Source of the DNA: Rhizophagus sp. LPA8_4_AMF
Lineage: Eukaryota > Glomeromycota > Glomeromycetes > Glomerales > Glomeraceae
DNA length: 24,694 nucleotides
Assembly: GCA_021464525.1 (NCBI GenBank)
Contig: JADRCO010000918.1
Location: 1-24,694, forward strand
Reading direction: 5' to 3'
Of the stretch, positions 11,352-19,700 are shown in pieces (positions within the stretch are counted from its first letter, which is position 1; each line of letters opens with the position of its first letter). The translations under genes and the position numbers were made by a program. Below the pieces are notes generated by a model. That model was not told where the DNA came from and made no database searches. It saw only the letters and a list, made by a program, of their open reading frames with translations.

Positions 11352-12147
11352 ATGTCTTCTGTCGCATGGACTGATACTCAGCTTCGCATTCTCATAGCGA
11401 AAGTAAAGAAATTCTGTGTATCATGCTACTCCAAATAAAAAGAAATGACTTTTTTTTGGGATGATATTGTTAAGAAGATAAACAAATCGGAAAATATGAA
11501 TTATTTCACTGGTGAGGACTGTCATAAACAATTTCTGTGTTTCACAAAAGCTTTTTATGAAAGTAATACTTGCCTCCCTGATATCAAGTGTACCACGAGA
11601 GATTAATCTAACTGCTGGTTAATTACTTTTATACAGCGCAAAAGTATAGAGATGGTGGGAAAAAAAGGAGTTTAGTTAATGAAGAGATTTTTGAGGAATT
11701 TTCCACTATATTTTGGTTGAAGCCAGGTATGTTTCTGAAAAAACTTTTCGAGATTTTTATTTTTAATAACACATATATTTTCATGTGTTAGAATTATCTT
11801 TCGAACAAGTACATAATGAAGGTGTTAGAAGGTTAAGCAGGGCGAGTTCTTCATCGTCATTATCACATGTAGAGGCGTCTACAGTTCCCTCACCAATCTC
11901 TACATCTAAAGGTTTGACAAGTGGAAAATCAAGTTCTTCTTCAAAGAAACCCGAGAGATCACCCAAGGAAACGTCTACTGAACGATTACCCAGGGAATCA
12001 TATAAATCCGTCGCACGTTCTGAAGATTCTCCTGTTACATCAAGACCAGTAACACCATCTGTTGAAACCCCTACAATCTCTAGGCCTACTCTCCCCTCTT
12101 TTTCCCAAAGCGTCAATGTCATCAATGTCACTATAAATAATAAATAA
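11352..12147 (+). pseudogene. Myb/SANT-like DNA-binding protein, three exons, one in-frame stop
   Basis: Exons 11352-11562, 11637-11726 and 11792-12147 join in frame across introns of 74 bp and 65 bp (second donor GTATGT; acceptors ACAG and TTAG), giving 218 codons plus stop. The N-terminus MSSVAWTDTQLRILI and then FFWDDIVKKINKSENMNYF, FTGEDCHKQFLCFTKAFYE and WLKPELSF fit the trihelix Myb/SANT-like fold, in which tryptophans pack the helices. The C-terminal third is a serine-, threonine- and proline-rich tail of about 110 residues. An apparent TAA at 11436-11438 interrupts the domain between helices one and two, beside an A/T homopolymer region. The stop could be a real lesion, a sequencing error or part of a missed intron. 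All downstream frames remain open, so decay would be recent. Such proteins can be transcription factors or domesticated transposon genes. Confidence 0.6.
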
Positions 12148-12789
12148 TAATTAAAGTGGTGCTGATGCAGTTTTCTCAGATAAGAGACAGGATTGGAGTT
12201 TCTTTTCATTAAGTGATGATTCGCGAATAAAGTAGATAATATTTTCACTATCGATGTTCGGATCTTAGATCTCTCAGAATAGTGCTCTAGATTAGATACT
12301 ATTTTTTCATAACTGTAATAATTCTGTAAATAATACTAACTGTCATTTTTGTGGGTGGCAGATATACAGTAGTATGATATGTCGGTATTGCGAGATCCCT
12401 TTTAGAGCCCGATCAACATATAAATAAAACTTTATTTTTATCGATGCTACAGCAAGTTCATTGGTTAAAAAAATCACTAGGCGAAACACATTTAAAAAAT
12501 GAAAAGTACTTTTATTGTAAATGGCTGTTGGCCATCCGAAAAGCTAAACGCTTCTAAAGTGACATATAAAAGTTTTAGTTAAATGCCCTTCAATTGTTTT
12601 GCAAATTCCATCTAATATGGTCATACTAATAAATTAGGGGAAAGAAGACTATATAGGTCAAATTAGCTAATCAAAGGACATTTCTATCGAAACAATTGTT
12701 CTAGAATAATGGCACATCGTTGTGCGTACAGGAAAATTGACATAAAGACATAAAGACATAAAAATATAGCTGAAGGTGCTATGCATAAT
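12148..12789. other. Non-coding stretch
   Basis: This would include the 3' untranslated region of the SANT-like gene. A small tandem repeat of GACATAAA (three units, 12739-12762) lies near the right end. No coding sequence was recognised. Confidence 0.5.
12739..12762. repeat. GACATAAA tandem repeat, three units
   Basis: Three perfect 8-bp units occur head to tail. It is too short to suggest a function. Confidence 0.7.
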
Positions 12790-13265
12790 TCATGGCGTCA
12801 CAGAATTTGGTACTTTTGATAATATGAAGTTAATTTCATCCTCCGTAAAAGCTGAGATCATAAATGTACGAACCCAATGAATTCTAAATGCACCTATAGC
12901 ACTAAAAAGCTCATATATCTTTCTAGCCCTTTTCATTTTATCCTTTACTATGGTTAAAGAAGTACCAGGCGAGATATGGGAGAAATGTCTGTGAACCTCA
13001 TTATTTAACTTCTCTCGAGTCTTCTTTTGCCCGTTTTCTATTAATTAATTGAGACGAATGATTAGTGCTAAGCCAAATTCATAATATTAATAGATGGTCT
13101 CGGAATCAGCCCTGCCAACTTTTTGGCATAACTTGCGTTGAAGGTCTTAGGATTGATAATTATCCCGAGAGACCACTTCTAACTGATTAACTGATTGCTA
13201 TCAACATCCATTACTTTCGTTGTCACCTCACGCACAAAAGCTAACAATCTTTGCTTTCTACTCAT
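12790..13265 (-). pseudogene. Decayed helical domain fragment, unknown family
   Basis: Starting directly after the RING relic stop, the minus strand reads MSRKQRLLAFVREVTTKVMD, then a stop, then TFNASYAKKLAGLIPRPS and, after frame changes, a clean stretch of about 80 codons ending at TGA 12790-12792. That stretch contains EKLNNEVHRHFSHISPGTSL, VKDKMKRARKIYELFSAIG and FTEDEINFILSKVPNS. It is charged, helical and clearly protein-like, unlike the flanking DNA. The frame breaks show it is no longer a complete gene. I do not recognise the domain. It may have belonged to the same gene as the RING finger, because both are in the same order and on the same strand. Confidence 0.5.
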
Positions 13266-13495
13266 TTAGTCTTGACACTCTGGACATCGTTCTTTGCGGA
13301 CTGAAGCTGCACGGCAACATCTAATGTGAAAAGTATGACCACACTGAAACATCGCATGTGAGTTTATAATTTCCTCTTTGCAAATCAAACAAGGTTCAGC
13401 TCTGTGGAGGTTCAGAGAAAAGACTCTATGGCCAAACTCAATAGAAGTAATGCGATTGATTCCTGGGACGCCATTAAGGCGAATAAAAAGAGTCT
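13266..13495 (-). pseudogene. RING-type zinc-finger fragment
   Basis: The minus strand encodes FIRLNGVPGINRITSIEFGH, then CLICKEEIINSHAMFQCGHT, then FHIRCCRAASVRKERCPECQ and a stop after one more residue (TAA, 13266-13268). The spacing C-x2-C, C-x-H-x2-H-x2-C, C-x2-C fits a RING finger of the C3H2C3 type, which usually gives E3 ubiquitin-ligase activity by binding an E2 enzyme. The open frame starts after a TAG at about 13488 and has no ATG in frame, so it is a partial or broken gene or a last exon. A TATAAAAG-like box lies just upstream on the minus strand at about 13499-13512. A second frame after the stop continues with other coding-like sequence, which suggests a longer ancestral protein. 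Confidence 0.55.
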
Positions 13496-13774
13496 ATGTT
13501 ACTTTTATAGTACTTCATGGGACGAAAATAAGGTAACATGTTGTGTCATATGATAATCGTGAAGACTCTTCACAATAAAGATGCGGTATGTGTAATTATT
13601 TGGGCATATTTTCCCTGATGATGCAATAAGACTCCAACCAATAGAAGCAGGATCTACCGGCTAATTATATGATAATGTCACTTAATTTCAATGACGTATT
13701 ACTGCGCATGGTATGCCAAAAAAATAAAATTTCGGCAAGAAATTTTCCGATATCGTACTGCGCATTTCAGGTGA
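13496..13774. other. Spacer with possible minus-strand promoter and GCGCAT repeats
   Basis: On the minus strand this holds CCAAT-like sequence around 13636-13642 and an ACTATAAAAGTAAC motif at 13499-13512, in promoter order relative to the RING relic. Two copies of TACTGCGCAT occur at about 13697-13707 and 13757-13766 and flank an ATTTCGGCAAGAAATTTTCCGAT stretch, possibly a small decayed element. Confidence 0.35.
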
Positions 13775-14754
13775 TCAGTACATGACGAAATTTTCGTCCT
13801 CTATGCTTTTACCGATACTATTTGGGATACCATTTTGATACAAAGCTTCCCAGCAATCAAGACGATAAGTTCGTTCTCCAAAATACTCACCACATCCCCA
13901 TCGACCATCCATACCATTCTTTATATTTTCGCTTTCATGGTCTTTATTACATATGGGATAAGGCACTGAACTATTAAACGTAAATTTATCACCATGATTC
14001 TCATTGTATCTCAATAATAGATAAGGAAACTGCTTTAGCACTTTATTAATAACGGATTTTCGCTTCTCTTCTGGATCATCAGGTAAAGTAGAGATCGGAA
14101 GTCTGGATTTGTTAGATTTACTTACCTGAGGCGTGGATGGTACATTTACTTCTATATCACGTAATTTTTCGCCAGAAGAATTCTCAGGTGATGCACTTAC
14201 TTTTATTTCTTTTTCACGTGGTGAGGACCGGCATTTAATGTAGTAAGAACCCTTTATGCATCGGCCAACTACCTGATCACTTTGTGATCCCTTCCCCTAG
14301 CTTTATCATGCTCTTTTTCACATCCAGGACATAAGCTAGAATTTTTAAACTCATATTCATCATTATGTTTGTCATTATTATATAAGGATAGGTAGGTCAA
14401 AGCCACATTAATATAGGGAGTACGAGCATGATCATATGGGACGACCGGTCATCAATGAATTAACCGGGTCTGAAGAATTAGAGACATGACTTAAAGGAAT
14501 AGGGGTACTACCCCTACCTTGGTATCCAATTTTTTCGTGGCAGATTCATTGGGGATTTGAGATTCGGTGGGCATAGACGAGACATTTTCCTCTTCGAAGT
14601 CACGTGCGCGTGACAATTTTGTCACGCCGATCATTTTTTGGCATTCATCTTAGAAGACTTGGGAAAAAACTTATAATGTCTTGAATCTGAATTTCTGTCA
14701 GACTTGAAATAGCACTTGCGCTATAGGTAACTGCTTGAATTTTATCTGTTCCTA
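13775..14754 (-). pseudogene. Decayed protein with two zinc-knuckle-like modules
   Basis: From right to left the minus strand reads IGTDKIQAVTYSASAISSLT and IQDIISFFPSLLR, then (another frame) CQKMIGVTKLSRARDFEEEN, then (another frame) ARTPYINVALTYLSLYNNDK and CPGCEKEHDKARG. After one more frameshift near 14280 an open frame of about 166 codons runs to TGA at 13775. It contains GRCIKGSYYIKC, then PLP-type linker residues, then PICNKDHE, GRWGCGEYFGERTYRLDC and ends DENFVMY. Two copies of a C-x2-C-x(3-4)-H/C-D-H...YxxxC-like pattern are visible, reminiscent of zinc ribbons in primase-type proteins, but that link is only a resemblance. At least three frame changes make it a pseudogene. The 166-codon open tail suggests decay is not old, or that a shorter product persists. 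Confidence 0.55.
14606..14625. repeat. Short perfect palindrome CGTGACA...TGTCACG
   Basis: Seven-bp arms CGTGACA and TGTCACG enclose four A/T bases. It lies inside the decayed zinc-module gene and next to CACGTG. It could be a chance palindrome or a binding site. Confidence 0.4.
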
Positions 14755-14925
14755 TCACTTCGAATAATATATAAATTTTTTAGCTCTAGAAGTGATTTTA
14801 CGCAAGTTCACGTCAGTAATGTCAGGAAGAAGGGATTTGATTTCGCTGTATGTAACAATAGCAGTAATTATAATTAACATGACCAAAGGAATAACATTGA
14901 TTACAAAGAATTGATGGGAATTCAT
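14755..14925 (-). CDS. Short N-terminal membrane-anchor ORF, probably start of the decayed zinc-module gene
   Basis: ATG at 14925 opens a 56-codon frame, MNSHQFFVINVIPLVMLIII followed by TAIVTYSEIKSLLPDITDV and a basic tail RKITSRAKKFIYYSK, ending at TGA 14755-14757. Residues about 6-26 form one strong hydrophobic helix, either a signal anchor or an uncleaved signal peptide. Directly after the stop the next frame continues in coding-like sequence (IGTDKIQAVTYSASAI), so the simplest reading is that one frameshift cut this N-terminus from the longer protein at 13775-14754. It could be translated alone as a small membrane peptide, but there is no evidence of that. Confidence 0.45.
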   Translation of the reverse strand: MNSHQFFVINVIPLVMLIIITAIVTYSEIKSLLPDITDVNLRKITSRAKKFIYYSK

Positions 14926-15649
14926 GTTTGTATTTCGTCCTTTGTATAAAATATGCGTGTGTTTTGTTTAGATAATTACTTTAAAAGGAATTTTACTTAT
15001 AATAAACAAAAAAATTATTTTTTTACTTCGATCATTATTTATACAATATATATATAATTTTTTTCCTCACAATACAAAAAAAAATTTAGTGTTTGAAACA
15101 AATTTAGTATTTGATTGATTAACTGTAGCTAGATAAAATTTATTCCGCGTGATTATTTCTTTTAGAACCAATTATGAAAAAAAAAAAATTTTCTTTATTT
15201 TATTTCAGATGATTAACCAGCTAATCTGGTCAGATATTAATTCAGTTATGGAAGATAAAAGATCACTTATTAATGAATATAAAAGTTCATTAACCTTTTG
15301 AAGATATTTTACAGTAAAGAGAAATAAAACATCAAAATTTTTCAAAAACTTATGATTACTAAAAGAAAATAATTGAAATTGATGAGAATAAAAATGAGAT
15401 TGAAGGGGAATGAGGTTAATAATTTATGACTTTATGATTAACTATATGTATACATAATTTTTTTTTATATTAAAATATTCTATAATTTATAATAATGTGA
15501 TCAATTGATGTCATGCTTTGAATAATGCTAAACAAGTGAGAATGAATAGTACTTGATAAAAAGTTTCTAAATATACAAAATATGATGATGAATAAACTAG
15601 CTTAAAAATATTTCTCCATGCAGTCTTATCCAATCTTATCCATGTCTCC
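14926..15649. other. Non-coding stretch
   Basis: No gene is recognised. A TATACAAAGG/TATAAAATATGCG motif near 14940-14956 on the minus-strand side of the membrane-anchor ORF could be its promoter region. A-runs occur near 15177-15190. Confidence 0.4.
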
Positions 15650-15906
15650 GACAGGTAAATTAAACGTAGCCTTGACTTTTCCGTCTTTTTCTTTCAATGG
15701 GCTTTCGTCTTTTGAGCATTTTTTCTTTAATGATTAAATTAATAAAATTAGTAGATTTCTTTCGTTGATTTTAAAAAAGTATTTAAAGTATTAATACTTT
15801 ATTTGTATTTATCTCTTAATTAATTGATCTAAATTCAAAGGAGAGGCTGTTACGATAGTAGCCATAAGCACAATCAAGAGAACAAAGAAGATTTACGCGA
15901 ATTCAT
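15650..15906 (-). pseudogene. Broken small secreted-protein gene
   Basis: ATG at 15906 begins MNSRK; the frame then breaks, but one base over, the sequence reads IFFVLLIVLMATIVTASPLN and then LDQLIKR before a TAA (15809-15811). Together these make a textbook signal peptide (n-region with R/K, hydrophobic core, small residues before SPLN) and a dibasic KR site. The break sits at an A-run, consistent with loss of one A. About 65 bp further on, the same strand encodes CSKDESPLKEKDGKVKATFN followed by LPVGDMDKIG and a TAA at about 15653, preceded by a possible AAAG acceptor. I read this as a decayed secreted protein. Similar lead sequences occur on lipid-binding ML-domain and effector-like proteins of these fungi, but nothing here identifies the family. 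Confidence 0.38.
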
Positions 15907-16215
15907 TTTTAAAATGTTTGGATATTTTTGTGTCTGAATATTTTTAATTTCTTTTTTTTAAAAAAATTTATTTGATTTTCTAGGTTAGTGAAATTCTTAA
16001 CAAGTGGGAAAGCCATTATATATTGATTTTTCAATATTATTAAATGAGGTCTATATTCCTTAAATGACGAATTAATTTACTCGAACTGAAATTAATTTTA
16101 ATAAGAATTAAATATAAACAATAAATTTGGTACTTTTTGTATTGGAATAAAACTTTTCATTTCTTTCTTCTTTCATCTTTAATATAACAACGTAATTTAA
16201 CAATTAATTTATTCC
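15907..16215. other. Non-coding stretch
   Basis: A+T-rich spacer upstream of the secreted-protein relic; on the minus strand it would hold its promoter. No other feature is seen. Confidence 0.4.
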
Positions 16216-16475
16216 GGCCAATTCGGTGGAATTGTAAAAGGACCCCAAAATATATGTGTAGAGGTCAGGTCCACAAGTGGTCCAAAATACGCATTCTTTC
16301 AGGGCCGGAATTATGATAATGTCAGTCATTATCTATAAAAGGTAATAAAATTTTGGCCTGCGTTATCTAAAAAAGGAAAGATCTACATGAATATTTGGAA
16401 CTGTTATACGCAAACTCTGACCTGACCCTTTTTCGGGGTCCTATTGTAAAATGATCGGTATTTTACCGAATGGCC
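16216..16475. mobile_element. Degraded inverted-repeat element
   Basis: The left end GGCCAATTCGGT (16216-16227) is mirrored by ACCGAATGGCC (16465-16475). Inside, AGGACCCC (16239-16246) is mirrored by GGGGTCCT (about 16435-16442), and GTCAGGTC by GACCTGAC (about 16421-16428). The nested order of three inverted pairs points to one ancestral terminal repeat with later insertions and deletions. There is no coding sequence. Confidence 0.5.
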
Positions 16476-16846
16476 ATTGCCACTAAAGCCATTTTAGCGA
16501 AGGGACCTTTCACCAAAGATATGGAATTTCTTTTCTTTTTTTAAAAGTCAACCACATCATTTACACATTATATGTCGCGTTTGTTTATTTTTTTTTTTTT
16601 AATTAAAGGAAAGTTAATTTTATTCGGTCTTAAGTTCTAATAAAGATAACAAATTAATCATACGCATAATTCTTTGAAACATTTTTCATTTTCTTTGTGT
16701 CGAATTGTTAATGATTACGAAATACCCATTCGAAATATCCCTTTGGCGAAACTCCCCTTCGGTCGGTGATATGGGTTTCAGCGAAATAAACTTCGGTGAA
16801 ACATACCGTAACCAATTTGTGCATTAAAAAAAAAACCAAAAAGATG
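16476..16846. repeat. Degenerate GCGAAA/CGGTGAAA repeat region
   Basis: Variants of a TTYRGYGAAA word recur: TTTTAGCGAAGG (about 16492), CTTTGGCGAAAC (about 16741), TTTCAGCGAAAT (about 16777) and CTTCGGTGAAAC (about 16791), with CCCCTTCGGTCGGTGATATGG between them. The spacing is irregular. It resembles an old, interspersed repeat rather than a gene. Confidence 0.35.
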
Positions 16847-16885
16847 TCAAACTTGATGTTTATTAATTAAAAACATCAAGTTTGA
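16847..16885. repeat. Perfect 15-bp hairpin with a 9-base loop
   Basis: TCAAACTTGATGTTT (16847-16861) is the exact reverse complement of AAACATCAAGTTTGA (16871-16885), with ATTAATTAA between. A further TTTGACATTTTTT after the right arm mirrors the ATGTC before the left arm, offset by six bases, as if one arm gained a small duplication. Confidence 0.7.
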
Positions 16886-17429
16886 GTTTGACATTTTTTA
16901 ATTAAAACTAGCTTAGGTTGATATGCGGCGACTTCATCGCCGCTGGTAAAATGATCATGTAGATCATCCCTTTTATAGATGTCTTACACGATTGGTAATT
17001 TCGTTCCTGAAAAAATATGTATAGCTAATCATAAATTTTTTGTTTTATTAGACGCACTTTACCTCTTTGGGGTCCTATTAATTAATTATTCTATGTACTA
17101 TGCGCTAGAATTTTATTCTCAAAAAAAAAAGAAAAAAAGAATGAAATTTATTTTTAAGAATTTACTTTTAGTATAGACACATTCAAATATTTATTTTGCA
17201 TTTATTGATAATGAATTTGCAATAATTATTATTTTTCTGTCTTCGAATACTTAAAATTTGTCAATTTAATCTTTCATAATAAATGAGACTCTTAATGGAA
17301 AGAATATATTAAATTTTTTTTTTTTTTTTTTTTTTTTTGATATAAGATATCATCATTTAAATGTGAATTTTACAAAAGAATAATATATAAATTCATCTAT
17401 TATTTGGAGCTAAAAAAGAATTATTTACT
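16886..17429. other. Non-coding stretch with a GC-rich hairpin and long T-run
   Basis: GCGGCGACTTCATCGCCGC at about 16924-16942 forms a 7-bp GC-rich stem with a CTTCA loop, striking in such A+T-rich DNA. A 65-codon plus-strand open frame at 16979-17176 has no domain and ends in a lysine run from an A-tract, so I do not call it. A T-run of roughly 25 bases lies at 17313-17338. Confidence 0.45.
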
Positions 17430-17815
17430 ATTATAGGAGAATAATGAACAATCTTCCGCCATATCTTTTCGAGAAAAAATTTATGTTGATGGTCAATTGG
17501 ATCGCTCTTTAAGATTCATTAATTAATAAAGCAGTTAAAATTAAGAAAGATGGATTCATTGGTGAAAAAAGAAAGAAAACTACTTTAATGTTTGATCTTT
17601 CTAAATGGATGGAAAATGATGACGAAAGTTATTGAAAAGGGTGAAACTCAAAATAATGATAGTACAAGCAATATTAATAATGATAATGACGATAACTTGG
17701 GTAATAAAAAGAAGCCAGACCAGAATAAATTTGGGTATAATGCCGTATCAGTTTATGCACAACAAGATCTCGTGATAAAAAGAAAAAGAATGTTGAGAAT
17801 GTAACTGTAAGCCGT
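17430..17815 (+). pseudogene. Unrecognised broken coding relic
   Basis: Successive frames read protein-like sequence: MNNLPPYLFEKKFMLMVNWI, then KKDGFIGEKRKKTTLMFDLS and KWMENDDESY, then (shifted) KGETQNNDSTSNINNDNDDN and KKPDQNKFGYNAVSVYAQQ, then (shifted) TRSRDKKKKNVENVTVSR with a stop near 17815. The content is hydrophilic, asparagine/aspartate-rich in the middle and basic at the end. At least three frame changes exist. I recognise no domain; it may be a gene C-terminus or part of a transposable element. The frames could also be fortuitous in low-complexity DNA. Confidence 0.28.
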
Positions 17816-18068
17816 TAATAATTTGAGACCGAGAAAATAAGACAGTTTGTAAAAATGACTCGTAATATGTAGCTTTAGTACGTATACAATGTCGTTACAA
17901 TATCGTATCTATGCACACGTGACAAAATTTAAATTGAGGCGTAGTTGGCATAATTAATGTTACAATTTGAAATAAAAAAAAGTCAAAAATTTTATTTTAT
18001 TTTTTTTTTACTTGTACAGAAATAAATAAATAAAATTCAGTAGTTTTATAATACAAAATGTCTAAAAG

Positions 18069-19644
18069 TTACACTCTCTTTTTAATTTGAAAAACTTCAT
18101 ATTCATTACAATTGAATTTTTTGGGGATTTTTATATCTGGATAAGAAACAGGCTTAGATTTCCATTCAGCTTTACGTTTCATAACTAGATCATTACCACC
18201 TTTATAATTACCAAAAATAGCACCCCATTCTTTATAACAACGTACAGAACACTCATTGGGTTTTACACGTCCAATTACAGCAGTTCCAAAATCGTCAAAT
18301 ACACCAAAAGAAAATATGAAACTATCAGGAGAATTTCTACTTTTATCATTAGAATCCCAGTCTAAAGGATTATAACCTCCAACAATTCGTTCAGAATTTT
18401 TTATTTTAATAACAATAAGAGTTGGACCTTTGTTATCACATAATTTATGAAAAGTTTGTGGATCCATACCATCACGACTACCACGTAATAATAAATTAAA
18501 ATCATAAGGAATTACTTTAGTATTCTTATATTCAAGTTTTCTATCGATCCAACTTGAAAATAATAATACATGTTGAGCGGTTATTATTTCGGAATCAACC
18601 TTTGGTAAAGTAGCACGACGAATTGAACCGTTAACTTGAGCATTTAAATTTGGATCGGATGCCATAGCAGGAGATCTTGTTCCTGGTAACATATGAGCTC
18701 TGAGAATTTCTTGTTTAAGATTTTTTGGTATTAATTCTTCATAAGGTAATACCTTATTAAAAAAATCTTCAGCTGAAATATCATGAAATTGAATTAAAGG
18801 TATAAATTTTTCAATAGAATTTTTCATCAAATCTATATCATCCCTTGACCATTTATTAACATCATCATCTAAAGTTTGATTTTTTGCAAATCCCCATAAA
18901 AGTATATTATCCCATATAGATATTTCACGTATAGATAAATCTTCTCTTTTTAATAATTGTATTAATACATCTTCTGAAAGGGATTTGAATTTATCCGTAC
19001 CTAATAATATATGAGGTTCTGCACATAATGTTTCTAAGCAAAATTCTCGTAAATGAGTAAATATATCATGAGTAAATACCATATCGATCATTTCTATAGG
19101 ATTTTTTTTAAAGAAATATTTTTGATGTTGTTTCAAAAAATCTCCCACATGATTCGTTAATTTATGTAATCCCAATTCATTTGATGCCATTAATAAATTC
19201 AAAATTTCAATACCATCATCTTTATCAAGAACCACAGTTCCTACGTAAAGGTAACTATTTTACGAGAGAAATCACAAAGAGAAAAAGAGGAAGAGTGAAA
19301 CGAGGAATTAAAAAAAGAAAAAAAGAAAAAAAATTTAAAATCGAAACAATAAAAATACATTAATACAATATTATTCAAATTATTACATACCATAAAATAT
19401 TACTAAAAGATCTTGGAGTAATATCAGGTCTTTTAATAATATATTTCCCATCAATTTTTTCAATTGAATTAGCAGAAAATGCGTTACGAAAATATTGTGA
19501 TCGACAACCGAGTATAAGTGAATGTGCATATAATTCTAAATAATCTGAATCTTTTCCTGCTTGTATCAATACATCTTGACTATCTTTAGTTTCTAATAAT
19601 AATTTTAAATCATTTATTATATCTGGCCAAAAATTTTTTTCCAT
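18069..19644 (-). CDS. Diverged BTB-BACK-TLDc domain protein, two exons
   Basis: Exon 1 (19391-19644) and exon 2 (18069-19254) join across a 136-bp intron (19255-19390; GTATGT donor, AATAG acceptor), giving 479 residues. Residues about 15-110 are BTB (LELYAHSLILGCRSQYFR; YLYVGTVVL after the junction), 115-275 BACK-like (EISIWDNILLWGFAKNQTLD), and about 304-477 TLDc with FHKLCDNKGPTLIVIKIKN, GGYNPLDWDSND and EYEVFQI. The linker between BACK and TLDc (about 276-303, TRSPAMASDPNLNAQ) is longer than in the paralogues. The same intron phase and position confirm common origin, but the sequence is clearly more distant than the 1894 and 6159 genes are from each other. The promoter side carries a pyrimidine-rich repeat and an A-run directly before ATG. 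A role as a cullin-3 adaptor is inferred. Confidence 0.88.
19255..19390 (-). other. Intron of the third BTB-TLDc gene
   Basis: The donor GTATGT starts at 19390 and the acceptor AATAG ends at 19255. Splicing makes a cysteine codon from TG and T, placed just before YLYVG, the same site as in both paralogues. The intron is purine-poor on the coding strand, with several CTTTTT tracts. Confidence 0.78.
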
Positions 19645-19700
19645 TTTTTTTTTTTTTTTAATATGAAAGAGATGAAAGAGATGAAAGAGACGAAAAAAAG
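19645..19700 (-). promoter_or_regulatory. Pyrimidine-rich tract and A-run leader before the third BTB-TLDc gene
   Basis: On the coding (minus) strand three CTCTTTCAT units (19663-19689) precede an AATATTAAAAAAA run that ends at the ATG. Pyrimidine-rich tracts near transcription starts and A-rich leaders are common in fungal promoters. No TATA box is evident. Confidence 0.35.

Noticed and set aside
11781..12248. 155-codon minus-strand open frame
   Set aside because: It is the reverse complement of the serine-rich last exon of the SANT-like gene, whose splice sites and domain support the plus strand.
12739..12762. GACATAAA tandem repeat as a regulatory array
   Set aside because: Only three units, no partner feature; simple slippage is enough.
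16979..17176. 65-codon plus-strand open frame
   Set aside because: No domain, ends in a lysine run from an A-tract; begins near hairpins in repeat-rich DNA.
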